NCBI GenBank assembly: GCA_965199875.1 | Contig: OZ241346.1 | Coordinates: forward strand, 1,054,001-1,118,000 | DNA: 64,000 bases | From: VXYL01 sp965199875 | GTDB lineage: Bacteria > Pseudomonadota > Gammaproteobacteria > Pseudomonadales > Azotimanducaceae | Direction of reading: 5' to 3' | Part shown: positions 51,421-62,000 of the stretch, in pieces | Layout: each line of letters starts with the position of its first letter | Position numbering within the stretch: the first letter of the stretch is position 1 | Program-made: the position numbers and the translations under genes | The notes under the pieces: model-generated | The model's database searches: none | What the model was told of the DNA's origin: nothing | The model's input: the letters and a program-made list of their open reading frames with translations, nothing else

Positions 51421-54400
51421 TTGTCGACGGAGTTCGGCTTGGCGCCGGGAGTGCGAGTCTGGACGCGCATCGCGGGCTGCGCGCTCGCGGCCTGCGCCGC
51501 TGGCGCGGCGGCGCCGGGCGGCCCGGCGATCCTGGTCGGCGAGGCGGAGGTCCGCCCGGGCGGCACGGCGACGCTGACGCTGCGGGCGTTCGGAGGCGCC
51601 GGCGAGGCGGTGCAGCTGGCGGCGAGCGCGGAGCCGGCGCCGTTGTGGCTGGCGGAGGCGGAGTGGACCGCCGGCCCGTCGGCCGCGCCGCGCCTCGACA
51701 TCGAGCTCTCGCCGCCGGCCGACGCCGCGCCGGGCGTCTACGCGCTGACGGCGCATGCCACGAACGGCGCCGGCCTCACCACGCAGGCGGTGGCCGCGTG
51801 GCGGGTGCTGCCGCGCTGCGCCGGCGCGGAGCGCGACGCCGGCGGCGCGTGCCGCGAGTGCCCGCCGGACCGGACGCCGAACGCGGCGGGGACGGGTTGC
51901 GATCCGTGTCCGCCGGGCACGCGGCGCGGCGCGGGCGAGGCGGCGTGCGCGGGCTGTCCGGCCGGCGGCGCGGCCGGGGCCTGCGGCGGCGCGAAGGCGC
52001 GGTCCTGGAAGCGCGGGGCGGCGTCGGCGGCGGGCGCCGAGGCGCAGCCGGCGCTGGTTCTGTCGGCAAGCCCTGCGGAGCTGACCGAGTCGGACGCGGC
52101 GGCGGCGGTGACGGTGACGGCGACGCTGTCGGCGCCGGCGGCGTCGCGGCTGGAGGTTCCGCTGACGTTCGGCGGCACGGCGGCGGCGGGCGACTACGCG
52201 GTTTCGGGGGAGCGTCGCGTGGTCGTCGCGGCGGGTTCGCGGAGCGCCAGCACGACGCTGCGGGTGACGGCGGTGGACGACGTCGAGGCGGACGGGGGCG
52301 AGACCATCGTGATCGGCACGTCGCTGGCGGGCCGCGCGGTGACGGAGGCGACGCTGACGCTGCGCGAGCCGGCGGGGCCGCTGCTGGTCGTGCACGTGGA
52401 CGGCGAGGCTCTGGCGCCGTCGTCGGCGTGCGGCGGGTTCGGCCGGCTGTGCCTGCCGGAGACGTCGCTGCAGGCGGGTCTGACGCTGGAGCTGCGCCAT
52501 CCGCCGGCGCATGCGTACCGGAAGTGCCGCGTGGAGGTGGGAGACGGCCCGAACACGGCGCGCCAGGCGCAGCGGAGCCGCGGCCGGCGCCACGACTACG
52601 ACATCTTCGCGTCGGATCCTTCGCGGCAGGGCTACCACCTCAACAGCGGCGAGGACAGGACGCTGAGCGTGTCCGGCTGGTGGCTGCACGTGGAGCACGA
52701 CGGGGAGGAGGAAGGGCCGGAGTCGCTGACGCTGCGCGGCAAGTGCGGCGGCAGTCCGAACAACCGGGCGCACCGGGATCTGCGCTGGGCGCCGACGACG
52801 GTGTGGATCGCGGACGTGCCGTGGCCGAAGCTGACGGTGGAGCGGCCGTCGGGAGGGCGGGTGTCGGGCGCGGGCGTCGACTGCGGTTCGGGCGGCGGCG
52901 TCGACTGCGAGGAGTCCTACGCGACGGGCAGCGTGGCGGAGCTGTCGGCGGCGGCGGACGCGCACCACCGCTTCGCCGGCTGGGGCGGCGCGTGTTCGGG
53001 AAGCGCGGCGTCCTGCACGGTGGAGCTGGACGCGGACCGGCGGGTGTCGGCGTCGTTCGAGGCGACCAGCCACCTGCTGACGGTGGAGCGTCCGGAGCAC
53101 GGGCGGGTGACGGGTTCGGGCATCGACTGCGGTTCGGGTTCGGGTTCGGACTGCGCGGAGCGGCTGGCCGCGGGGGCGACGGCGCGGCTGTCGGCGGCGG
53201 CGGACGCCAACCACCGTCTGCTGGGCTGGACGGGTGCGTGCGCGGGAACGGCGGGGGCGTCGTGCGCGGTGGCGATGGACGGGGCGAAGACGGCGGGCGC
53301 GGAGTTCGGGGCGGAGCAGCGCTGGCTGTGGGTGTCGCCGCCGCGGCGCGGGCGGATCGCCGGTCCGGGCATCGACTGCGGGAGCGGCTCGTCGGACTGC
53401 ACGGAGCAGTACGACCACGGCGCGGAGGTGGAGCTGACGGCGACGGCGGACGCCAACCACGAGCTGGCGTCGTGGAGCGGCGCCTGCGAAGGCGCGGAGG
53501 CGTCCTGCGCGCTGAGGATGGAGTCGAACCTTGCGGCGGGCGCGGACTTCGCCCTGGTTCGGCGGACGCTGACGGTGGAGCGCCCGGCCAACGGGCACGT
53601 GGCGGCGAAGGGGGTGGACTGCGGTTCGGGGACGCGCGCCGCGTGCTCGACGAGCAAGGCCCACGGCAGCGTGGTGGTGGCGGTGGCGACGGCGGACGAG
53701 GGCTACGAGTTCGAGTCGTGGACGGGCGCCTGCGGCGCCGCGCGGTGGCCGAAGTGCCAGCTGAGGCTGGACGGCGACCTGACCGTGGGCGCGACGTTCA
53801 AGCGGGCGAAGCGGACGCTGACGGTGGCGCCGCCGGCGAACGGGCACGTGGCGGGGCCGGGCATCGGCTGCGGCTCCGGCAGCCGGACGGACTGCACGGA
53901 GCAGTACGACCACGGCACGGAGGCGGAGCTGACGGCGGTGCCGGACCCCAACCGCCGGCTCTCCGCGTGGAGCGGCGCCTGCTCCGCCAGCGCCACCACC
54001 ACCTGCACGGTCGCCATGGACGCCGACAAGACCGTCGGCGCGGCGTTCGTCTGGGTGAAGCGCACGCTGACCGTCGAACGCCCCGCCCACGGACACGTTA
54101 CCGGCGCCGGCATCAGCTGCGGCGCCGGCGACCGGACGGACTGCACGGAGCAGTACGACCACGGCACGGAGGTGAAGCTGACGGCGGTGCCGGACCCCAA
54201 CCGCCGGCTCTCCGCGTGGAGCGGCGCCTGCTCCGGCAGCGCCACCACCACCTGCACGGTCGCCATGGACGCCGACAAGGCCGTCGGCGCGGCGTTCGTC
54301 TGGGAGAAGCGCACGCTGACCGTCGCCCGGCCCGCCCACGGCCACGTCGCCGGCGCCGGCATCAGCTGCGGCGCCGGCGACCGGACGGACTGCACGGAGC

Positions 54401-57400
54401 AGTACGACCACGGCACGGAGGTGAAGCTGACGGCGGTGCCGGACCTCAACCGCCGGCTCTCCGCGTGGGGCGGCGCCTGCTCCGGCAGCGCCACCACCAC
54501 CTGCACGGTCGCCATGGACGCCGACAAGACCGTCGGCGCGACGTTCGTCTGGGTGAAGCGCACGCTGACCGTCACCCGCCCCGTCCATGGCCACGTCGCC
54601 GGCGCCGGCATCAGCTGCGGCGCCGGCAACCGGACGGACTGCACGGAGCAGTACGACCACGGCGCGGAGGTGAAGCTGACGGCGGTGCCGGACCCCAACC
54701 GCCGGCTCTCCGCGTGGAGCGGCGCCTGCTCCGGCAGCGCCGCCGCCTGCACCGTCGCCATGGACGCCGACAAGACCGTCGGCGCGACGTTCGTCTGGGT
54801 GAAGCGCACCCTGACCGTCGCCCGGCCCGCCCACGGACACGTCGCCGGCGCCGGCATCAGCTGCGGCTCCGGCGACCGGACGGACTGCACGGAGCAGTAC
54901 GACCACGGCGCGGAGGTGAAGCTGACGGCGGTGCCGGACCTCAACCGCCGGCTCTCCGCGTGGAGCGGCGCCTGCTCCGGCAGCGCCCCTGCCTGCACGG
55001 TCGCCATGGACGCCGACAAGACCGTCGGCGCAACGTTCGTCTGGGTGAAGCGCACGCTGACCGTCGCCCGGCCCGCCCACGGACACGTCGCCGGCGCCGG
55101 CATCAGCTGCGGCTCCGGCGACCGGACGGACTGCACGGAGCAGTACGACCACGGCACGACGGTGACGCTCGAGGCCGTGCCCGACGCCAACCGCAAGCTG
55201 TCGGCCTGGAGCGGCGCCTGCTCCGCCAGCGCCAGCACCACCTGCCGCCTGCTCCTCGACGGCGACAAGACGGTCGGTGCCGCCTTCGTCTGGGTGAAGC
55301 GCACCCTGACCGTCGAACGCCCCGTCCACGGCCACGTCACCGGCGCCGGCATCAACTGCGGCTCCAGCGACGAAGGCACGGACTGCGCGAAGCAGTACGA
55401 CCACGGCACGACGGTGGAGCTGACGGCAGAGCCGGACACCAACCGCGAGCTGTCGGCCTGGAGCGGCGCCTGCTCCGCCAGCGCCAGCACCACCTGCCCC
55501 GTCCTCCTCGACGGCGACAAGACGGTCGGCGCAGCGTTCGTCTGGGTCAAGCGCACGCTGACCGTCGAACGCCCCGTCCACGGCCACGTCGCCGGCGCCG
55601 GCATCAACTGCGGCTCCAGCGACGAAGGCACGGACTGCACGGAGCAGTACGACCACGGCACGACGGTGAAGCTGACGGCGGCGCCGGACGCCAACCGCAA
55701 GCTGTCGGCATGGAGCGGCGCCTGCTCCGCCAGCGCCACCACCACCTGCGCCGTCCTCCTCGGCGGCGACGAGACGGTCGGCGCAGCGTTCGTCTGGGTG
55801 AAGCGCAAGCTGACCGTCACCCGACCTGCCCACGGCCACGTCGCCGCCAGCGGCATCAGCTGCGGTTCCGGCGGCCGCACGGACTGCACGGAGCAGTACG
55901 ACCACGGCACCGCGGTGAAGCTGACGGCGACCGCGGAGTCCGGCTACGACTTCGCCAGCTGGGGCGGCGACTGCTCCGCCAGCGCCTCATCCACTTGCAA
56001 CTTGAGGATGAAAGAAGCCAGGACGGCGAGCGCGTCCTTCGCGGCCGAGTGCGCCGCGGCCACCGTTGCGCACTGCGCGCTGGACAGGGCGGACTCCGGC
56101 GCCACGGTCTCCGGCGCTTGCGCAAGCGGCCACAACGGCAGCTGCCGCTACGCCTGCAACAACGGCGCCTGGTCCAAGAGCGTCAACACCTGCGTGCCGA
56201 ACCCGCAGTGCGGGGACCCAAGCGTGGCCAGCGCCTGCAAGCCGGGCACCCGCAGCGAACCGCCCGACGACCTGGGCATCTGGGCGGTGTGTTCGAGCCC
56301 GACGAGCTGCGAAGCGGGCGCCCCCGGCTGGAGCACGACGCGGGTGGACGGCAAATGCGGCACCGCCGCCAGCCCGTGCGCCGCCGGAACCGAGAACAAC
56401 CGCGTGGTCGGCACGAAGGAGACGACGTGGCGGTGCGAAGGCGTGGACGGCCAGAGGACGCTGACCTGCTACGGCACGGCGGGCGCCTGGAACTGGTCCT
56501 GCACCAACGGCACGGTGACCAGGAGCGACTGCACCCTCGGGTTCGAGGAGAACTCCGCCTCCTGCGGCGGCCTGGCCGACCCGGCGACAGACGACAACGG
56601 CTGCAGGGAGTGCAACGCCGGCTACGGGGAGTGCAGCGGGGCGTGCGTGGCGAACTGCGGCCCCAACTCGACCCGGAACGCGGCCTGCGGCTGCGACTGC
56701 AAACCGGGCTACCGTGCGGACGGTGGCGTCTGCAAGAAGCTGTACACCCTGATGGTGAAGAAGACCGATGGCGGCAGCGTATCGAGTTCTCCGGCCGGCA
56801 TCGCCTGCGGCACGGACTGCGCCGAGATGTACGTCGACGGCAAGATGGTGACGCTGACCGCCACGGCGGACGCCGGCTACCGGTTCGGGTCGTGGACCGG
56901 CTGCGATTCGTCGACGTCGGCGCCGCCCACCTGCAAAGTGACCATGAAAGGCGACAAGGCGGTCGACGCCACATTCGTCCCGATACACACCCTGACCGTG
57001 ACGAAGACCGCTGGCGGCAGCGTGTCGAGTTCTCCGGCCGGCATCGACTGCGGCACGGACTGCGCCGAGAAGTACGACCACGGCACCGAGGTGACGCTGA
57101 CGGCCACGGCGGACGCCGGCTACCGGTTCGGGTCGTGGACCGGCTGCAAACCGTCGACGTCGGCGCCGCCCACTTGCAAAGTGGACATGACCGGCGACAA
57201 GGCGGTCCACGCCACATTCGTCCGGATACACACCCTGACCGTGACGAAGACCGCTGGCGGCAGCGTGTCGAGTTCGGAGCCCGGCATCGACTGCGGCACG
57301 GACTGCGCCGAGAAGTACGACCACGGCACCGAGGTGACGCTGACGGCCACGGCGGACGCCGGCTACCGGTTCGGGTCGTGGACCGGCTGCAAGCCGTCGA

Positions 57401-59028
57401 CGTCGGCGCCGTCCACTTGCAAAGTGGACATGACCGGCGACAAGGCGGTCCACGCCACATTCGTCCGGATACACACCCTGACCGTGACGAAGACCGCTGG
57501 CGGCAGCGTGTCGAGTTCGGAGCCCGGCATCGACTGCGGCACGGACTGCGCCGAGAAGTACGACCACGGCACCGAGGTGACGCTGACGGCCACGGCGGAC
57601 GCCGGCTACCGGTTCGGGTCGTGGACCGGCTGCAAGCCGTCGACGCCGTCGACGTCGGCGCCGTCCACTTGCAAAGTGGACATGACCGGCGACAAGGCGG
57701 TCCACGCCACATTCGTCCGGATACACACCCTGACCGTGACGAAGACCGCTGGCGGCAGCGTGTCGAGTTCGGAGCCCGGCATCGACTGCGGCACGGACTG
57801 CGCCGAGAAGTACGACCACGGCACCGAGGTGACGCTGACGGCCACGGCGGACGCCGGCTACCGGTTCGGGTCGTGGACCGGCTGCAAGCCGTCGACGTCG
57901 GCGCCGTCCACTTGCAAAGTGGACATGACCGGCGACAAGGCGGTCCACGCCACATTCGTCCGGATACACACCCTGACCGTGACGAAGACCGCTGGCGGCA
58001 GCGTGTCGAGTTCGGAGCCCGGCATCGACTGCGGCACGGACTGCGCCGAAAAGTACGACCGCGGCACCGAGGTGACGCTGACGGCCACGGCGGACGCAGG
58101 CTACCGGTTCGGGTCGTGGACCGGCTGCAAGCCGTCGACGTCGGCGCCGTCCACTTGCAAAGTGGACATGACCGGCGGCAAGGCGGTCCACGCCACATTC
58201 GTCCGGATACACACCCTGACGGTGACCCGGCCGACGCATGGCCACGTGACGGGCACCGGCATCTCCTGCGGTTCCGGGAACCGGACGGACTGCACCGAGC
58301 AGTACGACCACGGCACCAAGGCGACGCTGACGGCGAGCTGGATCTCCACCACCCACGTCCTGACGTGGAGCGGCTGCGACATCAAGGACCAGACGGCGCT
58401 GACGTGCAACGTGACCATGAGCGCCGACAAGACGGTCGCCGCGACGTACAAGCTGTCGTGTCCGGCCGGCTGCGAGTCCGCCACGTGCGGCACCACGGAG
58501 GTCTGCAAGTGCGCCCGCGCATGCCCCCAGAGCTACGCGCGGCACGGGAACTGCATGGCGACCCAGGCCCGCACCTGCACGGGCGACACCGACGGCTGCG
58601 GCAGAAGCGTCCGCTACACGAGATGCACGACCGGCAAGGACCGTCCCGAGCTCGCCAACCGGCCGGCGGAGACCTGCCAGTACGAGGAACGCGACCGCAG
58701 CATTCTGGGCTGCGCGCACCGGCAGCGCACCTGCCGGGCGACCATCACGCACATGGGCTGCGTGTTCTCGCCGGGCACGGACGAACCGGGTCCGATCGGC
58801 TTCGGGGACGACGAGGAATGGTCCGAACACGCCCACGGCTACATTCTGCCGACGTTCGAGTGCGGCGCGAAGGCGAACACTTGCGACGTGGCGTTCGACG
58901 ACGAGACGGTGACGACGGACGACTACGGCGTGGCGGCGAAGGACGACGCCGGGACGGAGTGGCTATGGGAGTGCCGCAGCGACAACGGCACGGTGCGGCA
59001 GTGCTCGCTGCCGAAGAGCGGCGGCTGA
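51421..59028 (+). CDS. Giant secreted protein with about twenty InlB-type repeats
   Basis: A 2535-residue protein. The start is uncertain: TTG 51421, or GTG 51451 which gives a signal-like VRVWTRIAGCALAACAAGAA. In order: a beta-domain; Cys-rich motifs (CRECPPDRTPNAAGTGCDPC, about 140-190); a Calx-beta-like domain (about 205-320); thirteen divergent InlB B-repeats of about 83 residues (about 470-1540) with the core DCTEQYDHGTEVKLTAVPD and WSGACS; a Cys-rich spacer (GHNGSCRYACNNGAWSKS); six 81-residue repeats of a second type (TKTAGGSVSSSEPGIDCG, YRFGSWTGCKPSTSAP); one more of the first type; and a Cys-rich C-terminus. Each repeat carries four or so Cys, so it should be disulfide-stabilised. 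Its stop overlaps the next ATG by 1 base. It is probably a surface adhesin or host-contact protein. Confidence 0.88.
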   Translation: MSTEFGLAPGVRVWTRIAGCALAACAAGAAAPGGPAILVGEAEVRPGGTATLTLRAFGGAGEAVQLAASAEPAPLWLAEAEWTAGPSAAPRLDIELSPPADAAPGVYALTAHATNGAGLTTQAVAAWRVLPRCAGAERDAGGACRECPPDRTPNAAGTGCDPCPPGTRRGAGEAACAGCPAGGAAGACGGAKARSWKRGAASAAGAEAQPALVLSASPAELTESDAAAAVTVTATLSAPAASRLEVPLTFGGTAAAGDYAVSGERRVVVAAGSRSASTTLRVTAVDDVEADGGETIVIGTSLAGRAVTEATLTLREPAGPLLVVHVDGEALAPSSACGGFGRLCLPETSLQAGLTLELRHPPAHAYRKCRVEVGDGPNTARQAQRSRGRRHDYDIFASDPSRQGYHLNSGEDRTLSVSGWWLHVEHDGEEEGPESLTLRGKCGGSPNNRAHRDLRWAPTTVWIADVPWPKLTVERPSGGRVSGAGVDCGSGGGVDCEESYATGSVAELSAAADAHHRFAGWGGACSGSAASCTVELDADRRVSASFEATSHLLTVERPEHGRVTGSGIDCGSGSGSDCAERLAAGATARLSAAADANHRLLGWTGACAGTAGASCAVAMDGAKTAGAEFGAEQRWLWVSPPRRGRIAGPGIDCGSGSSDCTEQYDHGAEVELTATADANHELASWSGACEGAEASCALRMESNLAAGADFALVRRTLTVERPANGHVAAKGVDCGSGTRAACSTSKAHGSVVVAVATADEGYEFESWTGACGAARWPKCQLRLDGDLTVGATFKRAKRTLTVAPPANGHVAGPGIGCGSGSRTDCTEQYDHGTEAELTAVPDPNRRLSAWSGACSASATTTCTVAMDADKTVGAAFVWVKRTLTVERPAHGHVTGAGISCGAGDRTDCTEQYDHGTEVKLTAVPDPNRRLSAWSGACSGSATTTCTVAMDADKAVGAAFVWEKRTLTVARPAHGHVAGAGISCGAGDRTDCTEQYDHGTEVKLTAVPDLNRRLSAWGGACSGSATTTCTVAMDADKTVGATFVWVKRTLTVTRPVHGHVAGAGISCGAGNRTDCTEQYDHGAEVKLTAVPDPNRRLSAWSGACSGSAAACTVAMDADKTVGATFVWVKRTLTVARPAHGHVAGAGISCGSGDRTDCTEQYDHGAEVKLTAVPDLNRRLSAWSGACSGSAPACTVAMDADKTVGATFVWVKRTLTVARPAHGHVAGAGISCGSGDRTDCTEQYDHGTTVTLEAVPDANRKLSAWSGACSASASTTCRLLLDGDKTVGAAFVWVKRTLTVERPVHGHVTGAGINCGSSDEGTDCAKQYDHGTTVELTAEPDTNRELSAWSGACSASASTTCPVLLDGDKTVGAAFVWVKRTLTVERPVHGHVAGAGINCGSSDEGTDCTEQYDHGTTVKLTAAPDANRKLSAWSGACSASATTTCAVLLGGDETVGAAFVWVKRKLTVTRPAHGHVAASGISCGSGGRTDCTEQYDHGTAVKLTATAESGYDFASWGGDCSASASSTCNLRMKEARTASASFAAECAAATVAHCALDRADSGATVSGACASGHNGSCRYACNNGAWSKSVNTCVPNPQCGDPSVASACKPGTRSEPPDDLGIWAVCSSPTSCEAGAPGWSTTRVDGKCGTAASPCAAGTENNRVVGTKETTWRCEGVDGQRTLTCYGTAGAWNWSCTNGTVTRSDCTLGFEENSASCGGLADPATDDNGCRECNAGYGECSGACVANCGPNSTRNAACGCDCKPGYRADGGVCKKLYTLMVKKTDGGSVSSSPAGIACGTDCAEMYVDGKMVTLTATADAGYRFGSWTGCDSSTSAPPTCKVTMKGDKAVDATFVPIHTLTVTKTAGGSVSSSPAGIDCGTDCAEKYDHGTEVTLTATADAGYRFGSWTGCKPSTSAPPTCKVDMTGDKAVHATFVRIHTLTVTKTAGGSVSSSEPGIDCGTDCAEKYDHGTEVTLTATADAGYRFGSWTGCKPSTSAPSTCKVDMTGDKAVHATFVRIHTLTVTKTAGGSVSSSEPGIDCGTDCAEKYDHGTEVTLTATADAGYRFGSWTGCKPSTPSTSAPSTCKVDMTGDKAVHATFVRIHTLTVTKTAGGSVSSSEPGIDCGTDCAEKYDHGTEVTLTATADAGYRFGSWTGCKPSTSAPSTCKVDMTGDKAVHATFVRIHTLTVTKTAGGSVSSSEPGIDCGTDCAEKYDRGTEVTLTATADAGYRFGSWTGCKPSTSAPSTCKVDMTGGKAVHATFVRIHTLTVTRPTHGHVTGTGISCGSGNRTDCTEQYDHGTKATLTASWISTTHVLTWSGCDIKDQTALTCNVTMSADKTVAATYKLSCPAGCESATCGTTEVCKCARACPQSYARHGNCMATQARTCTGDTDGCGRSVRYTRCTTGKDRPELANRPAETCQYEERDRSILGCAHRQRTCRATITHMGCVFSPGTDEPGPIGFGDDEEWSEHAHGYILPTFECGAKANTCDVAFDDETVTTDDYGVAAKDDAGTEWLWECRSDNGTVRQCSLPKSGG
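52827..56041 (+). repeat. Thirteen tandem InlB-like coding repeats (type A, 246-252 bases)
   Basis: Units begin near 52830, 53076, 53325, 53563, 53812, 54061, 54310, 54559, 54805, 55051, 55300, 55552 and 55804. The middle units (53812-55050) are the most alike at DNA level, the outer ones more diverged, as expected from expansion from the centre. Each encodes one domain with GxGI-CG and DC-EQYDHG-motifs. Confidence 0.85.
56989..58212 (+). repeat. Near-identical 243-base coding repeats (type B)
   Basis: Units start at 56989, 57232, 57475, 57727 and 57970, with a more diverged unit before them (56743). Four of five are almost identical in sequence. The unit starting at 57475 has a 9-base duplication of CCGTCGACG, giving 252 bases and an added three residues. 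Identity this high implies recent expansion or ongoing gene conversion. Confidence 0.88.
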
Positions 59029-62000
59029 TGCCGGGGTGCGCGCATCGGCGCGGGGCGCTGGCGGGCTTGGCGCTCGCCTCGGCGGCGGTGCTGGCGCTGG
59101 CTGCCTCGGCGGCGGACGCGCCGGCCGTGTTCGCGAGCGCGCCGTCCGAGGGGATGCCGGAGCGCATCCTGGAGCCGGGCGGACGCGGACTCGCGCCTCG
59201 GCCGGACGCGCCGAGGCTGCGCATGGCGCGGCTCGACTTCGGGAGCATGGCGGCCGTGCGCGAGGCGGCGGCCAGCGGCCGGAGTGCCGCGGCGCGGCTG
59301 AACCTGTTCGAGGACGCCGAGTTCGACTGGATCGTGCGGCGCGCGGCCGCCACGGCGGGGGGCTACTCGCTGTCCGGGCCGCTGGCCGGCGTGGAGGCGG
59401 GCACGGCGACGCTGGTGGCGAACGGCGGCATGGTCGTGGGTTCCGCATGGACCCCGGAGGCGGCCTACCGCATCCGCACCGTCGGCCGAACGCAGATCGT
59501 GGAGCGCGTCGATCCTTCGCGGTGGCCGGCGTGCGCCGGCACCTTCAAGGTCGGCGCGGCGCTGCCCGGCGGCGCGACCGCGCGCGACTCTTCGGCGGCC
59601 GCGCCCGACGACGGCTCGGAGATCGACCTGCTGGTGGTCTACACGCCGCACGGGCGGCGGAAGGTCGGGGGGCACCGGGCCGTGCTGGCGGAGATCGACC
59701 ACGAAGTGGCGTGGGCGAACGAGGCGCTCGCGGCGTCCGGCGCAGCACACCGCGCGCGCCTGGTCGGGGCGGCCGAGGTCGACTACCGGCAGCCGGACGA
59801 CACCCGCGCCCTCGCCCACCTGGCCATCCAGGGCGACGGCCACATGGACGAGGTCCACGCGCTGCGCGACCGTCTCGCCGCGGATGCCGTCGTGCTCAAG
59901 ACGGCGTGGATCGGCAGCGCGTTCGGCTTGCTCTTCCCGGACAACCCCCGGTCGGTGGCATCGTTCGGCGCGACCGACGTCGGCGGCAATCCGAGCGCGA
60001 TCGCGCACGTGCTGGGGCACGTCATGGGCGCCCACCACGACCGCGCCAACTACAACGGCAACCTCCCCTTTCCCTACAGCCACGGCTACGAGCTGCCGGA
60101 CGTTCGATTCGGGCTCGAACCGCAGCCGGAGGACGAGGTCTTCCCGTACTGGACGATCATGGGATCGAGCGGCGGCAACATGCCGCGCTTCTCCAACCCC
60201 CGCCAGCGCTTCCGCGGCGTGGCGCTGGGCGTGCCGGGGGACGAGCCGTCGTCGCGGGTGGACGGCCCGGCGGACGCGGTGCGAAGCATGGACGAGACGC
60301 GCCGCCTGGTGGCGAACCACCGGCGCAGCGCTACGCGCTGCCGCTACCGGCTGTCGGCGCCGCCGGAGGTTCCGGCGGCTGGCGGGACGTACTCGCTGCG
60401 CGTGGAGGCGGACGCCGGCTGCGCGTGGACGGCGCGCGCCGCCGACGGCTTCACGACCGTCGCGGGCGACGCGGGCGGAGTCGGCGACGGCGCGGTGGAG
60501 TACCGGGTGCCGGCGAACGCCGGCTGGTCGCGCGAGGCGGCGCTGTCGGTGGCGGGGCGGATGCATGTGGCCGTGCAGCCGGGCGCCCGCCCGGTGAAGC
60601 CCGTGTGCGAGCGCCACCGGGTCGTCCGCGAGGCGCTCGAGGCCGAGCTGGGGGCGGGCTGCGCGGACATCGCCGCGGCGGACCTGGCGCGGGTCGCGGA
60701 GCTGGACATCGCGGACGACTTCGAGATCGAAGGCGGCGCCGGAGTGGCGCCCGGCGACTTCGACGGCCTGTCCAACCTGGGCTACCTGGACTTTATCGTG
60801 CCGGCCGGCGAAACGCTGCTGGAGGGCACGTTCGACGGACTGTCCGGCCTGGCGTGGATGGAAGTGGGCGCCTACGGGCCCGTCCCGCTGCGCCCCGGAT
60901 CGTTCCGAGGGCTGGAGAACCTGGTCTATCTCGTCGTCCACTCGGATGTGCATGGCGACGCCGCTCCACTGCCGCCCGGCACGTTCGAAGGAATGCCGCG
61001 GCTGCGCGAACTGACGCTTTGGGAATCCCGCGAGACGATTGCGCCCGGCCTGTTCGACGGGCTGTCCAGCCTGGATCGCCTCGACGTGGTCGGGACGGGC
61101 CTCGCGCATCTGTCGCCCGGGGCGTTCCGCGGCCTGCCCGGGCTGCGCCGGCTGGAAGTGAACAACAGCTTCGGAAGTTTGCACTTCGGGAGTTCGCCGC
61201 TCGAGCTGGAGGCGGGCGTGTTCGACGGGCTGCCGAGCCTCCGGGAGCTGGTGCTCGTCTCCATGGCGGGCGTGCCGCCGGGCCTGTTCGCGGGGCTGTC
61301 CGAACTCCAGGCCCTGTGGCTGGAGTACAACGCCTTCGACTCGCTGGAGGCGGGCGCGTTCGACGGGCTGTCGTCGCTCCACAGCCTCTTCCTCGACAAC
61401 GACAACCCGAGGTACGCCCACAGCCCGCACCGGCACGAGCTGCCGACGCTGCCGCCGGGCCTGTTCGCGGGGCTGCCCCGCCTGGCGCTGCTGGACCTCG
61501 GCGGCGTGGGGCTGCGCGAGCTGCGGCCGGGCGCGTTCCGCGAAGCGGGGGCGACGCTGAACGACCTCCGCCTCCCCAACAACCGTCTGGCGGCCCTCGA
61601 CGCCGGCACGTTCGACGGCGCGCCCGGGCTGCGCGCCCTCCATCTGGACGGCAACCGTCTGGAAGAGCTGCCGCCCGGGCTGTTCGACGGCCTGCGCGAA
61701 CTGCGGCTTCTGCGACTGAACGGCAACCGTCTGGAGCGGCTGCCGCCCGGGCCGTTCAAGAACCTGGCCTCGCTGAACAGCCTCGCCCTGCACGACAACC
61801 GGCTCGCCGCGCTGCCGCCGGAGCTGTTCGCCGGCGCCGGCGCCGGACGGCCGGACGGCCCGCATCTGCTGACGCTGCACGGCAATCCCGGCGCTCCCTT
61901 CGCGTTGCCGCTGGAACCGGTCGTGGCGTCGGCGCCCTGGCGGCGCCCGGCGCGGGTCGGCGTGCGGATCGCCGAAGGCGCGCCGCTGGCGCTGGACGCG

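Noticed and set aside
51352..55905. Minus-strand frame (1517 codons) opposite the InlB repeats
   Set aside because: Repeat-driven antisense shadow; its repeats are only the reverse complement of the real ones.
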